Positions 12,901 through 19,286 of a DNA stretch of 64,000 nucleotides are shown piece by piece. Numbering within the stretch: the first letter of the stretch is position 1; each line of letters starts with the position of its first letter. This stretch comes from Kangiella spongicola (GTDB taxonomy: Bacteria > Pseudomonadota > Gammaproteobacteria > Enterobacterales > Kangiellaceae): NCBI RefSeq assembly GCF_003194565.2, contig NZ_QICH01000001.1:1-64000 (forward strand), read 5' to 3'. Position numbers and translations under genes: made by a program. The notes beneath the pieces are model-generated. The model searched no databases, was not told the DNA's origin, and was given only the letters and a program-made list of their open reading frames with translations.

Positions 12901-13001
12901 AAGGCAAAAAGACCTAGAGCCGATTTACTTGCTAACTTCAATGACTTTGCCTTTTTATTTAAAAAAGATGCCCCAACAAACCCGCCAAAAACTTCTCTCA
13001 T
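1..13001 (-). CDS. Giant Calx-beta/cadherin-repeat exported adhesin, 3' end beyond the window
   Basis: A single minus-strand frame stays open from an ATG at 13001 to the left edge, about 4333 codons with no stop reached. I checked that the N-terminal reading and the repeats near 285-312 share one frame. Residues 1-42 form a signal peptide with a basic start, a hydrophobic core (ALGLFALLMTVNA) and AHA before the likely cleavage site. Residues about 45-220 resemble DUF11-like domains (TKSFSPSVPIDFNG, FATLTITLTNTNNF). From about residue 230 the chain is Calx-beta repeats with the hallmark DGTATAGSDYT, a GDETF/EDNETF element and a closing ITDNDS. The window end adds 104-residue cadherin-like repeats. 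The family is extracellular or outer-surface, binding Ca2+ and acting in adhesion or biofilm. Function here is inferred. Any C-terminal secretion signal lies outside the window. The RBS before the ATG is weak, so a slightly downstream start is possible. Confidence 0.88.
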   Translation of the reverse strand, partial: MREVFGGFVGASFLNKKAKSLKLASKSALGLFALLMTVNAHAVDYPSTIDNTVNVTLPAGVIDNNTANNQNGGCSVADPTVAACATDTNSLNVVTPEPTKSFSPSVPIDFNGFATLTITLTNTNNFVATLQADFVDNLPAGVFLATPANASKTCGGSGVLTAVDGGSSITLGSGATIPANSSCTITATVTSNSAGTHTNQLPAGALDTGMGPSSPASADLVVDPPAELIITGTPQPETNSGTTTFTYTVSINNGINTTEDITFDYFTTDGTAEAGTDYIGIVDGSVSGIIPAGSSSTTFNVTVYGDTVTEPDETFDLSLSNISSNAVAAPGTHTATILNDDSASIAIEDVTVNEADGTITVNVTLTGSTSAAFDVDFATADGSATAGLPAIGDYGAASGTLSFAGNDGEVQQVSVTIYDDIAIEGDETFDINLSNITGGLATIADATGVVTIQDNDSVVLAEFDSAADSADESITDAPRLLILGVLPNDATINVNVTGGTATGSGTDYTNVVSVTIPAGTYDGGQGTSIPINLTVVDDNILESDENITFELTSANPRLILGDADLDSNTQATNTYTIQDNDPITVSVAANDATAAEPADNGQFTITLSNPNSVDTTVTYAVSGTATATDDYTALTGTVTIPAGDTTATVDVAVVDDNIVENDETVILTLSTTSDGTIDAGNNQATVTIADDDDLVVSISANDPTAAEPADNGQFTVSLTNTSSTDTTVTYVVAGTATATDDYTPLSGTVVVPAGSLSATVDVLVVDDNLVEVDETVVVTLDTTSTGTIDAANDDATVTISDDDTASIDINSVTVNEADGTASFNVTLTGEVQGGFSVDFASNDATAEAGSDYVATSGTLTFAGTAGEVEVINVTINDDSLLEATETFEINLSNSSNTAVSINTPQGIGTITDNDAASIVINDVTVDESGPNAIFTVTLTGNVQGGFTVDYATADDTATAGSDYTATSNTLTFAGNNGETQTFSVPITDDGLAEATETFFANLSNISNTLVTIADAQGVGSITDNDNASLAIDDVTVNEAAGTAEFTVTLTGDVQGGVTVDFATADDTALAGSDYVANSNTLTFAGTNGETQTISVDITNDSLVEATESFFVNLSNVNNAVVTLSDAQGVGTITDNDSASLAIDDVTVNEAAGTAEFTVTLTGDVQDGVSVDFATADDTANAGSDYTANSGTLNFAGTTGETQTVQIDITDDAVAEASETYFVNLSNVSSTLVTLSDSQGLGTITDNDTASLTINNVTINENGGSATYSVTLDNAVQGGSVVNYSFTDGTATGGVDYDNTTGSVTFAGTAGETQTFTVDIFNDAIYEGDETFTVNINAVNPVINDTDSATTIIDDEVLDISISASIANASEPGTDGEFTINLSSVSATDTTINLSYSGTANDPADYGLSSSGTGTTTVVIPAGSSSATVDVVVVNDTIVEPTETVVATIDSVSQGNITTATATVNIADDDTAAVTIEDVSESEGVGSATFTITLNNDVAGGTNVSYSFTDGTATGGGTDYDSTAGSVSFTGTAGETRTFSVTYNDDNLVEGDETFAVSLSADNAAVTDTDTATGTIVDNDILTIDIAASVATASEPATDGEFTITMSNPSATDTDVFVSYAGTATDGADYNLTGTSGTTTVTIPAGSTTATVAVEVLDDSLVEGSETVDATVTAVSNGNIGTATGTVTINDNDSRVTVEDVSVNESDGFATFTITLEEAIAGGTDVTYSFTDGTATGGVDYDNTGGTVNFTGTAGETRTFNVAITNDAIVEGDETFTVNLSASNPNVIDTDTAVGTIVDNDALTVSVVATTPTAQEPATNGEFTVSLSTTSASDTTVTVAYSGTATSGTDYNLTGANGTTTVVIPAGSTDAVISVDVIDDNIVEGDETVVATITNTDQGTISNASDTVTIESEDTASVTVEDVTVSEAGSPATFRVTLNGEVAGGTDVTYSFTDGSATGGVDYDNTGGTVSFTGNDGEFVDVDVSILQDAIVEFDETFTFNMSASNTLVDASDVAVGTITDDDTPLVTSITATSPNASEPATNGVFTVSLSAESSTDTVVTIDYTGTANDPADYNLTGASGTTTVTVPAGSMSATVDVSVVDDNLLEGDENVVATITSVSNGYIGNASDTVTISDDDNAAVTIADVTESEGAGFATFTITLDNAVAGGTVVNYSFTDGTATGGNTDYDSTSGSVTFTGTAGEQQTFTVAITDDGIVEGNETFTVNLDAVNPLVTDSDTATGTITDNDNLVVSVSASVAAASEGGPNGEFTVSLNTVSATDTTVTLSYAGTATDTADYTLTGADGTTSVVIPAGSTTATVAVNVVNDSIVEPTETVVATIDAVSNGTVGNASDTVNITDNDAATVTVNDVTENEAAGSIDFTVTLNGDVAGGVSFDYTTNDGTATAGSDYTTTSGTRTFAGTNGETITISVPITNDTIVEDNETFTLDLSNLTKSGVTFSDDQGLGTITDNDSATVAVSDVTVAEDGINADFVVTLNGDVQDGVSFNYTTNDGTALAGSDYTATSGTQTFTGNDGETIIISVPITNDTIVEDNETFTLDLSNLTSTSVSFSDDQGLGTITDNDSASVEINDVTIAEDGVNAVFTVTLTGDVQDGFTLNYTSNDGSATAGSDYTTASGSLSFTGTTGETHTITVPITNDTTVEGDETFTVDLSGLSNASVTFSDAQGLGTITDNDSATVSVNDVTVDESTATADFTVTLSGDVQGGVSFNYTTNDGTATAGSDYTAVSGTETFVGNLGESITISVPILEDTLVEGSENFTLDLSALTNSSVTFSDDQGLGTITDNDNAAVTIEDVTVNENATNAVFTITLNNDVAGGTDVTYSFTDVTATGGNVDYDSTSGTVTFVGTAGETQQFNVAINDDTIVEGTETFNVALSASNSLVDDSDGAVGTINDNDSLVVSVAATAAAAAEGGANGEFTVSLNTVSATDTTVTIGYTGSATSPSDYSLTGANGTTTVVIPAGSTSATINVGVVDDNLLEGDETVIATISSVSNGTIGTATDTVTITDNDVASVTIEDVTVNEAAGNANFTITLNGSVAGGTDVTYSFTDGTATGGNTDYDSTSGTVTFAGTDGETQTFNVAITNDTIVEGDETFTINLSASNALVTDTDTAIGTITDDDAATVTVNDVTENEAAGSIDFTVTLNGDVVGGVSFDYTTNDGTATAGSDYTTTSGTRTFAGTNGETITISVPITNDTTVEDNETFTLDLSNLTKSGVTFSDAQGLGTITDNDSATVAVSDVTVAEDGVNADFVVTLTGDVQDGVSFNYTTNDGTALAGSDYTATSGTQTFTGNDGETIIISVPITNDTIVEDNETFTLDLSNLTSTSVSFSDDQGLGTITDNDSASVEINDVTIAEDGVNAVFTVTLTGDVQDGFTLNYTSNDGSATAGSDYTTASGSLSFTGTTGETHTITVPITNDTTVEGDETFTVDLSGLSNASVTFSDAQGLGTITDNDSATVSVNDVTVDESTATADFTVTLSGDVQGGVSFNYTTNDGTATAGSDYTAVSGTETFVGNLGESITISVPILEDTLVEGSENFTLDLSALTNSGVTFSDAQGLGTITDNDNAAVTINDMTVDESDGTATFTVTLDNEVVGGTVVNYSFTNGTATGGDDFDNTAGSVVFVGTPGETQTFNVTIFEDTIVEGTETFTVNIDAVNPLVTDTDTGLGTITDNDNLVVSVAATTAAASEPNVDGEFTVSLNTTSSTATTVTIGYTGSATDTSDYTLTGADGTTSVVIPAGATTALVTVDVIDDLMTEGDETVVATISSVSNGTIGTATDTVTISDNDSSEITIEDVSVNEADGNATFTITLNGALAGGTDVNYSFTDGSATGGNTDYDSTGGTVTFTGNDGEQRTFLVPITNDTIVEGNETFTVNIDAVNPLVIDTDTAIGTIVDNDTLSVSIAATLAAAAEPATDGEFTVSLNTTSATDTTVTIDYTGSATATSDYNLTGANGTTTVVIPAGSTTATVAVEVIDDSAVEGDETVIGTISAVSNGTISTASDTVTISDDDRNLDIAPITESTPENTAHTTAPADLSPGDTPVGTVLYSISGGADAALFTIDPATGELTLPAQDFEAPADADSNNVYEVQITATDGAGNTADELATVTVTDVTETANLDLAPIAESTPENAAHTTAPADLSPGDAPVGTVTYTITGGADAALFTIDPATGELTLPAQDFEAPADANADNVYEVQITATDSDNNTADELATVTVTDVTETANLDLAPIAESTPENAAHTTAPADLSPGDAPVGTVTYTITGGADAALFTIDSATGELTLPAQDFEAPADANADNVYEVQITATDSDNNTADELATVTVTD
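2262..3606 (-). repeat. Copy 1 of a near-identical ~1.35-kb internal duplication
   Basis: This segment recurs at 4593-5937 with a constant offset of 2331 bp. Stretches such as 2527-3117 look identical to 4858-5448 at the nucleotide level, while flanking Calx-beta units are only loosely similar. Similarity falls abruptly near 2262 and at 3607. The offset equals seven units of 333 bp, so the match keeps repeat register. Confidence 0.85.
4593..5937 (-). repeat. Copy 2 of the near-identical ~1.35-kb internal duplication
   Basis: This is the partner of 2262-3606. The last part (about 5510-5937) carries scattered silent-looking differences from copy 1, such as tctccgttcaagg against tcgcccgtcaagg. 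The middle is essentially unchanged. After 5937 the copy switches to a different Calx-beta subtype. Confidence 0.85.
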
Positions 13002-13702
13002 TAACACTACCCAGTAAATACTAAATAATAACTAAAACCCTGTCGCATCAATACCTTACTGCGCAAGCTCAAACTTAAGTTGCCCTTGCTTGAAATTATT
13101 TAGCTACACGACACAGTCAAGATAATTCTTCCCCAAACTCAGACTAACTCGAGATTAATCAAAAAGATGTGAATGCTTTTTAAAAAATATTTAAGTTAAC
13201 CATCTCAAGTATTTGAGTACTATTACTTAACCTAATAATACTCTGTATTCATAACAATGCGCACAAGCTATGAACAAAATTAAAAATTCTTAATATTTGT
13301 GAACCAATGCACAGCGCTAGTGTTAACCAGTCCGTCGGAAATGAAAGTTGGGATTTTGATCAATTTTCTTGGAATTTTCACTGGTTCTGCCCATTTATTA
13401 TGCAATTTTAGTGTAAATATGAAGTAAATCATACCTACTTTAAACTGGTTAATAATCAAACAATGCTGCTATAACATAATAAACAGTTTCATTTTAGCCT
13501 TTAAGCAATTGATTTAACGTACATTTTATTTATAAAAAACCAATAAAGGCATTTTCAGCACAATATACTTTAAATTTATGATAACTAGTAGGAAAAAAAG
13601 AAAAGTGTAAGCAAATTTTACAATTATTGATACTTTAATGTTGGCTGGTAACTTTGGTTTGAATAAAGATTATAAAACTAGAGATTATGAAATTGTAGAA
13701 AT
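13002..13702. other. AT-rich intergenic region upstream of the giant adhesin
   Basis: About 700 bp of AT-rich sequence lies between the adhesin start and the tRNA. I see no credible ORF on either strand. It must hold the adhesin promoter on the minus strand, but no single promoter or operator stands out by eye. Confidence 0.6.
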
Positions 13703-13779
13703 TGGTCGGAGCGAGAGGATTTGAACCTCCGACCCCTTGCACCCCATGCAAGTGCGCTACCAAGCTGCGCCACGCTCCG
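13703..13779 (-). tRNA. tRNA-Pro (anticodon GGG)
   Basis: Read on the minus strand, this 77-nt gene has a 7-bp acceptor stem (CGGAGCG with CGCTCCG) and a D arm GCGCAGCTTGGTAGCGC. The anticodon stem CTTGC/GCAAG encloses the loop ATGGGGT with anticodon GGG. The T arm is GGAGG-TTCAAAT-CCTCT, and the 3' CCA is encoded. The layout closely follows E. coli proline tRNAs. It reads CCC and CCU codons. Confidence 0.96.
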
Positions 13780-13801
13780 ACAAAATAGATAGGTATGTTT
13801 A

Positions 13802-13827
13802 GAAAACGGCGTCATACTACCGTTTTC
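13802..13827 (-). terminator. Hairpin downstream of the pheST-ihfA-merR operon
   Basis: GAAAACGG and CCGTTTTC form a perfect 8-bp stem with a 10-nt loop between the MerR-type gene and tRNA-Pro. A clear U tract is missing on the minus strand, so termination is plausible but not certain. Confidence 0.45.
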
Positions 13828-13866
13828 CAAATAAAATACAACAGGTAATTACTGAAAGGATTGCTC

Positions 13867-14217
13867 TTAGATCGATAGGAAACGTTTTATTTTTTCCAAC
13901 TCTTCGATAATTTCATCGATTTGAGCTTTTTCGGCTTTAGGACTTTCTTCACCATCTTCTTCTAAGCACTGTCTTGCACCACCGATGGTGTATCCATGCT
14001 CATACAAAAGTGAACGAATTTGACGAACAATTAGAACGTCTTCTCGCTGATAATAGCGTCTGTTTCCGCGTCTAACGGGATCAAGTTGATCAAACTCTTG
14101 CTCCCAATAACGCAAGACATGAGGCTTAACGGCACACAAGTCACTTACTTCACCAATAGTGAAGTATCGTTTCCCAGGGATTGCTGGTAATTCGTTATTA
14201 TTGCTCGGTTCCAACAT
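13867..14217 (-). CDS. MerR-family transcriptional regulator linked to ihfA
   Basis: The 116-residue protein has an N-terminal MerR winged helix-turn-helix at residues about 18-85. It includes [20 protein letters not shown], the YWEQEF segment and the wing [21 protein letters not shown] short acidic coiled-coil tail ([17 protein letters not shown]) replaces the longer effector-binding domain of classical MerR proteins. This compact form is common directly after ihfA in gammaproteobacteria. The start overlaps the ihfA end by 20 bp, so the two are translationally coupled. Its target and signal are unknown, and no metal-binding cysteine pair is visible in the tail. Confidence 0.88.
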   Translation of the reverse strand: MLEPSNNNELPAIPGKRYFTIGEVSDLCAVKPHVLRYWEQEFDQLDPVRRGNRRYYQREDVLIVRQIRSLLYEHGYTIGGARQCLEEDGEESPKAEKAQIDEIIEELEKIKRFLSI

Positions 14218-14503
14218 AGTCCGCTACTTTCCCTCTAAGTTTTTGACCAGGTTTAAACGTAACCACACGACGCGCGCTGATCGGGACTTCTTCCCCAGTC
14301 TTTGGGTTACGTCCCGGGCGCTGTGCTTTATCACGCAGTTCAAAGTTACCGAAGCCTGAGAGCTTGACATTATACCCCTGCTCCAAGGAATCGCGGATTT
14401 GCTCGAAAAAAGCTTCCACTATTTCTTTCGACTCACGTTTATTTAAACCAAGCTCTTCGTATAAACGCTCTGCCATATCAGCTTTTGTTAATGCCATAAT
14501 CAA
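14198..14503 (-). CDS. ihfA: Integration host factor subunit alpha
   Basis: The 101-residue protein is full length for IHF-alpha. It opens with [20 protein letters not shown] and carries the DNA-binding beta-arm signature [20 protein letters not shown]. Proline 65 of the bacterial HU/IHF arm falls within [12 protein letters not shown]. With IHF-beta it forms a DNA-bending heterodimer used in recombination, replication and sigma-54 promoters. It follows pheT by 48 bp in the same orientation, the usual arrangement, and overlaps the downstream MerR-type gene. Confidence 0.96.
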   Translation of the reverse strand: MIMALTKADMAERLYEELGLNKRESKEIVEAFFEQIRDSLEQGYNVKLSGFGNFELRDKAQRPGRNPKTGEEVPISARRVVTFKPGQKLRGKVADYVGTEQ

Positions 14504-14551
14504 TCTCCGCTACTCAAAAGTAGACTTTTAGCTTGTAGGTTAGTTTCAGTA

Positions 14552-16930
14552 TCAGCTACGCAATACGGCTTGGTACTGCTCTTCTAAACCAGCAACAACT
14601 TTGTCTACTACTTTATTAATCTCCGCATCTTCCAAAGTTTTCTCTGGATGACGTAAGGTCATAGCCAAAGCGACACTTTTCTTCCCTTGCTCAAGATGCT
14701 CACCTTTGTATATATCAAATATAAAGGCATCTGTCAGTAACTTACCGCCAATTTTTACAATAAAATCAATTAATTCCCCACCTTTTACGCTTTCATCGAC
14801 GATCACAGCCAAATCACGTCGAATCGATGGGAATTTTAATAATGGGGTAAATTTCGGCAATTCTCGCTCAGATAATACGTCAATATCGATTTCGAACACG
14901 AAAGCATCTAGGTCAAGATCAACAGTCTGTTGCGTTTGAGGATGTAATTTACCGACATAACCAACGGTCTTACCCTGGTAGCGTATGTCTGCCGACTGGC
15001 CTGGGTGAAGAATCGACTTTTCGGATGGTACAAAGTCAAAACGACGCTTAGTTGTGCTTAGAAGTGCCTCGATATCCCCTTTTACATCATAAAAGTCGAC
15101 CTTACGCGCATCATCTTCCCACGACTCTAAATGACGACGTCCGGCTAAAATACCGCCGATAGTCGGGATCTGCTCTAAGCTCTCACTAGCCGTGTCGAAA
15201 CGTAAACCGATTTCAAAGAAACGAATACGACTTTGCTGACGATTAGTATTAAACTGCGCTGCCTGAACTAAGCCAGGTAGTAAGTTAGTACGCATAACCC
15301 CCATCTCACTGGAAATAGGGTTCATCAAAGCCAATGGCTCCATAGTAGGCTCTAACACTGCTTGTAGCTTAGGTTCAACAAAGCTATAAGTAATGACTTC
15401 TTGATAGCCACGATTGACTAATACGTCTCGCAACACATCCTTAAAGACACGACTTTCATTCTGCATGAACATCGCCATTTCACCCTGTGGCTTGCGAATG
15501 GGTAGCTTGTTATAACCATAGACGCGAACGAGCTCTTCAATAAGACTTTCTTCGTTATCGATGTCAAAACGGAAGCTTGGTACAGAAACATCCCAGCCCT
15601 TATCTGCAGGAGTTAGTCCTAAGCCAAGGCGCGTTAAAATGTCTTCAACCAGTGCGTCATCAAAACTTACCCCAACAACACGCTCAATACGCTCACGGCG
15701 AAGTGTTAGGTGGCGTTTTTGAGGCATAGCTGATTGATCCACAGCTTCAATGATTTTGCCCGGCTGACCACCCACTATTTCTAATAATAGTTCGGTCGCG
15801 CGTTCCATAGCGGTACGCTGTAATTCATAATCAACGCCACGTTCATAGCGATGCGAAGCGTCTGTATGCAAGCCATACTGGCGCGCCTTGCCCGCAACCG
15901 CGATAGCATCGAAATAAGCACTCTCAAGGAAGATATCCTTAGTCTCAGCGCTAACTCCTGAATGCTCACCACCCATAACGCCGGCAATCGCCAGTGCTTT
16001 GGAATCGTCGGCAATCATCAAGGTATCACTGCTTAGCTCAACTTCTTGCCCATCGAGCAAAGTAAGCTTTTCATTTTCTTTAGCCATGCGCACGTCAATG
16101 CCACCATCAATCTTAGCTAAATCGAAAGCGTGCATCGGATGTCCTAACTCAAGCAACACATAGTTAGTTACATCAACCACAGGGTCAATGGCGCGTACAC
16201 CAGAGCGCTCAATTCGTTGCACCATCCATTGCGGAGTCTGCGCTTGAGGGTTGATGCCTTTAATGACGCGCCCTAAATAGCGTGGGCAAGCATTTGGCGC
16301 ACTGAGTTTTATTTCCAGCTTATCGCTGACTTCAGCCGCTACCGCTTTAGGCGAAACTGGAGTTACATCTGTCTGCGTTAGAACGCCTACTTCGCGTGCG
16401 ATACCGCTGATACCTAAACAGTCACCACGGTTTGGCGTCAAGTCCACATCGATCACATGATCGTTTAAGTCTAAAAATTCTTTTAAGTCTTGCCCTAAAG
16501 GAGCATCTAGCGGCAATTCCACGATGCCGTCGCTGCCGTCACCAAGGTTTAACTCAGTCTCGGAGCACAACATACCGAAGGATTGAACGCCACGAAGCTT
16601 GGCCTTTTTAATTTTAAAGTCGCCAGGCAATACCGCACCAATCATGGCTACAGCTACTTTGATGCCTTTTCGTGCGTTCGGTGCGCCACAAATGATTTGT
16701 AAATCTTCGTCGCTCGCATCGCCAACGTTAATGGTACAAACTTGTAGTTTGTCAGCATCTGGATGCTGTTCAGCGGCAACAATTTCACCGACAACCACGC
16801 CAGAGAAGCTATCGCCTAAATATTCAAAACCATCAACTTCTAAACCAGCCATGGTTAATTTGTCTACCAATTCTTGAGTGGAAATTTCAGGGTTTACCCA
16901 CTCACGTAACCACTGTTCACTAAACTTCAT
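14552..16930 (-). CDS. pheT: Phenylalanyl-tRNA synthetase beta subunit
   Basis: The 792-residue product matches the usual length of about 795. It begins MKFSEQWLREWVNPEIST and has the N-terminal tRNA-binding (EMAP-like) domain at about 40-150. The B3/B4 editing domain contains DLTPNRGDCLGISGIAREVG. A B5 domain, a catalytic-like core (EESLIEELVRVYGYNKLP) and a C-terminal FDX-ACB anticodon-binding domain (FPSIRRDLAVIVDE) follow. It assembles with PheS as an alpha2-beta2 enzyme charging tRNA-Phe and hydrolysing mis-charged Tyr. It is separated from pheS by an unusual 340-bp spacer rather than lying immediately downstream. Confidence 0.97.
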   Translation of the reverse strand: MKFSEQWLREWVNPEISTQELVDKLTMAGLEVDGFEYLGDSFSGVVVGEIVAAEQHPDADKLQVCTINVGDASDEDLQIICGAPNARKGIKVAVAMIGAVLPGDFKIKKAKLRGVQSFGMLCSETELNLGDGSDGIVELPLDAPLGQDLKEFLDLNDHVIDVDLTPNRGDCLGISGIAREVGVLTQTDVTPVSPKAVAAEVSDKLEIKLSAPNACPRYLGRVIKGINPQAQTPQWMVQRIERSGVRAIDPVVDVTNYVLLELGHPMHAFDLAKIDGGIDVRMAKENEKLTLLDGQEVELSSDTLMIADDSKALAIAGVMGGEHSGVSAETKDIFLESAYFDAIAVAGKARQYGLHTDASHRYERGVDYELQRTAMERATELLLEIVGGQPGKIIEAVDQSAMPQKRHLTLRRERIERVVGVSFDDALVEDILTRLGLGLTPADKGWDVSVPSFRFDIDNEESLIEELVRVYGYNKLPIRKPQGEMAMFMQNESRVFKDVLRDVLVNRGYQEVITYSFVEPKLQAVLEPTMEPLALMNPISSEMGVMRTNLLPGLVQAAQFNTNRQQSRIRFFEIGLRFDTASESLEQIPTIGGILAGRRHLESWEDDARKVDFYDVKGDIEALLSTTKRRFDFVPSEKSILHPGQSADIRYQGKTVGYVGKLHPQTQQTVDLDLDAFVFEIDIDVLSERELPKFTPLLKFPSIRRDLAVIVDESVKGGELIDFIVKIGGKLLTDAFIFDIYKGEHLEQGKKSVALAMTLRHPEKTLEDAEINKVVDKVVAGLEEQYQAVLRS

Positions 16931-17270
16931 AGTTATTATCCAAACTTAAAGTTAACTGTTAAAGGCCAAGCACAAAGCCTATCACTACTAAAATCCCCCT
17001 ATATTGAGCTGAAAAGAGCTCGAGTAGTAGCAATTCAAATCTGTGACCAAAGCGAATACCTTTAGGTAGATGATTTGAATAGTGAAATTCAGGCCATGGA
17101 AGGACTGTATTTCACGATGCGTTAAGCTACTTGAGGTCTTGAAGGCAGTCATGCCTTGCATGGCCTCAATATCTGGGGTGGCCTTCTTTTGGTTCCTTTT
17201 CTTGGCCACGCAAGAAAAGGAACATTAAATATTACTCACTAATTATGATGTTATGCTTCCAACGATGAAC
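16931..17270. other. 340-bp spacer between pheS and pheT, probably non-coding
   Basis: In most relatives pheS and pheT are a few bases apart. Here 340 bp intervene. A 73-codon minus frame (16988-17209) exists, but its start (MAKKRNQKKATPD) falls in a perfect hairpin and the residue pattern looks like translated intergenic repeat, so I do not call it a gene. The right end carries the 13-bp-stem hairpin described separately. The spacer may be an inserted repeat element. Confidence 0.6.
17192..17223. repeat. Perfect 13-bp inverted repeat (hairpin) between pheS and pheT
   Basis: GTTCCTTTTCTTG (17192-17204) is followed by a 6-nt loop GCCACG and the exact complement CAAGAAAAGGAAC (17211-17223). 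There is no U tract on either side, so it is unlikely to be a simple terminator. It could be a processing or stability hairpin between the two subunit genes, or the end of a mobile intergenic repeat. Confidence 0.8.
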
Positions 17271-18296
<1,026 letters not shown>

Positions 18297-18329
18297 TCAT
18301 TTTTGTCGTATTTACTCGTCGGACAACTT

Positions 18330-18386
18330 CTAAATAACAAATCTATGTTCATTACTAAAAGTGTGGCAAAAAAAAAGGAAGAGCAT
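18330..18386 (-). CDS. Possible Phe-rich leader peptide upstream of pheS
   Basis: An 18-codon minus ORF starts at an ATG in the loop of the rplT-pheS hairpin and reads MLFLFFCHTFSNEHRFVI. Five residues are Phe. A GGAAGG Shine-Dalgarno-like stretch lies about 7 nt upstream. E. coli pheST is controlled by attenuation through the Phe-rich leader pheM, so a leader here would make sense. However, the terminator U tract itself forces Phe codons, and the ORF begins inside the hairpin instead of before it, unlike a classical leader. I regard it as a candidate only. Confidence 0.3.
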   Translation of the reverse strand: MLFLFFCHTFSNEHRFVI

Positions 18387-18403
18387 TGTTGCCCTTCCTT
18401 TTA
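18368..18403 (-). terminator. Intrinsic terminator or attenuator between rplT and pheS
   Basis: On the minus strand AAAAGGAAGGGC pairs with GCTCTTCCTTTT (one G-U pair) around a short loop, followed directly by nine U residues. Its place 100 bp after rplT and 80 bp before pheS matches the E. coli pheST attenuator position. It probably ends most infC-rpmI-rplT transcripts and lets a fraction read into pheST. Confidence 0.85.
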
Positions 18404-18499
18404 AGACTTTAATCGTTTGCTATCTTAATCGTCGTAACAATCTTGATAACAAATGCTATTCTTTAATTCAGTATCAAACCAAAGAACAGAGTGCTTAGA

Positions 18500-18859
18500 T
18501 TAAGCGTCTAGGGCAGATTTAGCTTGCTCTGCAAAAGCAGCAAAAGCTACTTTATCAAAAACTGCTAATTCTGCTAGCATTTTACGATCAACTTCAATGT
18601 TTGACTTCTTCAAACCATTGATAAAGCGACTGTAAGACAAACCGTGTGTACGTGCTTCAGCGTTGATACGTGCAATCCATAAAGAACGGAATTGACGTTT
18701 ACGTTGACGACGGTCACGGTAAGCGTATTGACCTGCTTTAATAACAGCTTGCTTAGCTACACGATATACACGACTACGTGCACCGTAATAACCTTTAGCC
18801 TGCTTTAAAACTTTTTTGTGACGTGCGTGAGCTGTCACGCCGCGTTTTACTCTTGCCAT
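18500..18859 (-). CDS. rplT: 50S ribosomal protein L20
   Basis: The 119-residue protein begins [20 protein letters not shown] and contains [20 protein letters not shown] and [20 protein letters not shown], the conserved basic extension and globular core. L20 binds 23S rRNA early in 50S assembly. In E. coli and Bacillus it also represses its own operon by binding the mRNA. It follows rpmI by 17 bp. Confidence 0.98.
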   Translation of the reverse strand: MARVKRGVTAHARHKKVLKQAKGYYGARSRVYRVAKQAVIKAGQYAYRDRRQRKRQFRSLWIARINAEARTHGLSYSRFINGLKKSNIEVDRKMLAELAVFDKVAFAAFAEQAKSALDA

Positions 18860-18876
18860 CTCTTAATCCTCACCCA

Positions 18877-19074
18877 TTAACCGTTTGGAAGCATACGATC
18901 GATTTGCTTTGTATCCGCGGCATCAACTAACTTGCCGTGGCGCAAATGACGCTTACGCTTAGTGGATTTCTTGGTCAAGATGTGACGCAAGTGTGATTGT
19001 TTGTGCTTATAACGACCCGAAGCAGTCTTTTTGAAACGCTTCGAAGCACCGCGGTCAGTTTTCATCTTTGGCAT
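18877..19074 (-). CDS. rpmI: 50S ribosomal protein L35
   Basis: The 65-residue protein has the family features [20 protein letters not shown] and [20 protein letters not shown]. It is a structural protein of the large subunit. It sits between infC and rplT as in E. coli and is probably co-regulated by L20. Confidence 0.98.
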   Translation of the reverse strand: MPKMKTDRGASKRFKKTASGRYKHKQSHLRHILTKKSTKRKRHLRHGKLVDAADTKQIDRMLPNG

Positions 19075-19174
19075 AGTATAATACTCGCATTGATTACTGT
19101 CATGGCCACTGCTTAGACATGATTTAAAGTATTCTTTAAAACAATCAGCAGTCGTCTGGAGCTCATGATGAGTT

Positions 19175-19213
19175 AATAAAAACGGATAAGTCAGCCGTTA
19201 AGCCGATTTATCC
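19175..19213 (-). terminator. Possible attenuator hairpin in the infC-rpmI spacer
   Basis: The 212-bp spacer between infC and rpmI is long. On the minus strand GGATAAATC pairs with GACTTATCC (one mismatch) around GGCTTAACGGCT, followed by GTTTTTATT. This looks like a weak intrinsic terminator or a regulatory stem. L20-dependent control of rpmI-rplT acts in this spacer in relatives. No pseudoknot was modelled here. Confidence 0.4.
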
Positions 19214-19286
19214 AACCTTTTGAAGTAAAGTAAGCGCCTTGCGGACTTCTGTTCAGTTTAACCTTAAAGCTAAACCAAAAGCTCAA

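Noticed and set aside
13703-13779. Genomic-island attachment site in tRNA-Pro
   Set aside because: No integrase lies nearby and I saw no repeat of the tRNA 3' end within the window.
16988-17209. 73-codon ORF between pheS and pheT
   Set aside because: The start lies in a hairpin, there is no credible RBS, and the peptide has low-complexity features of translated intergenic repeats.
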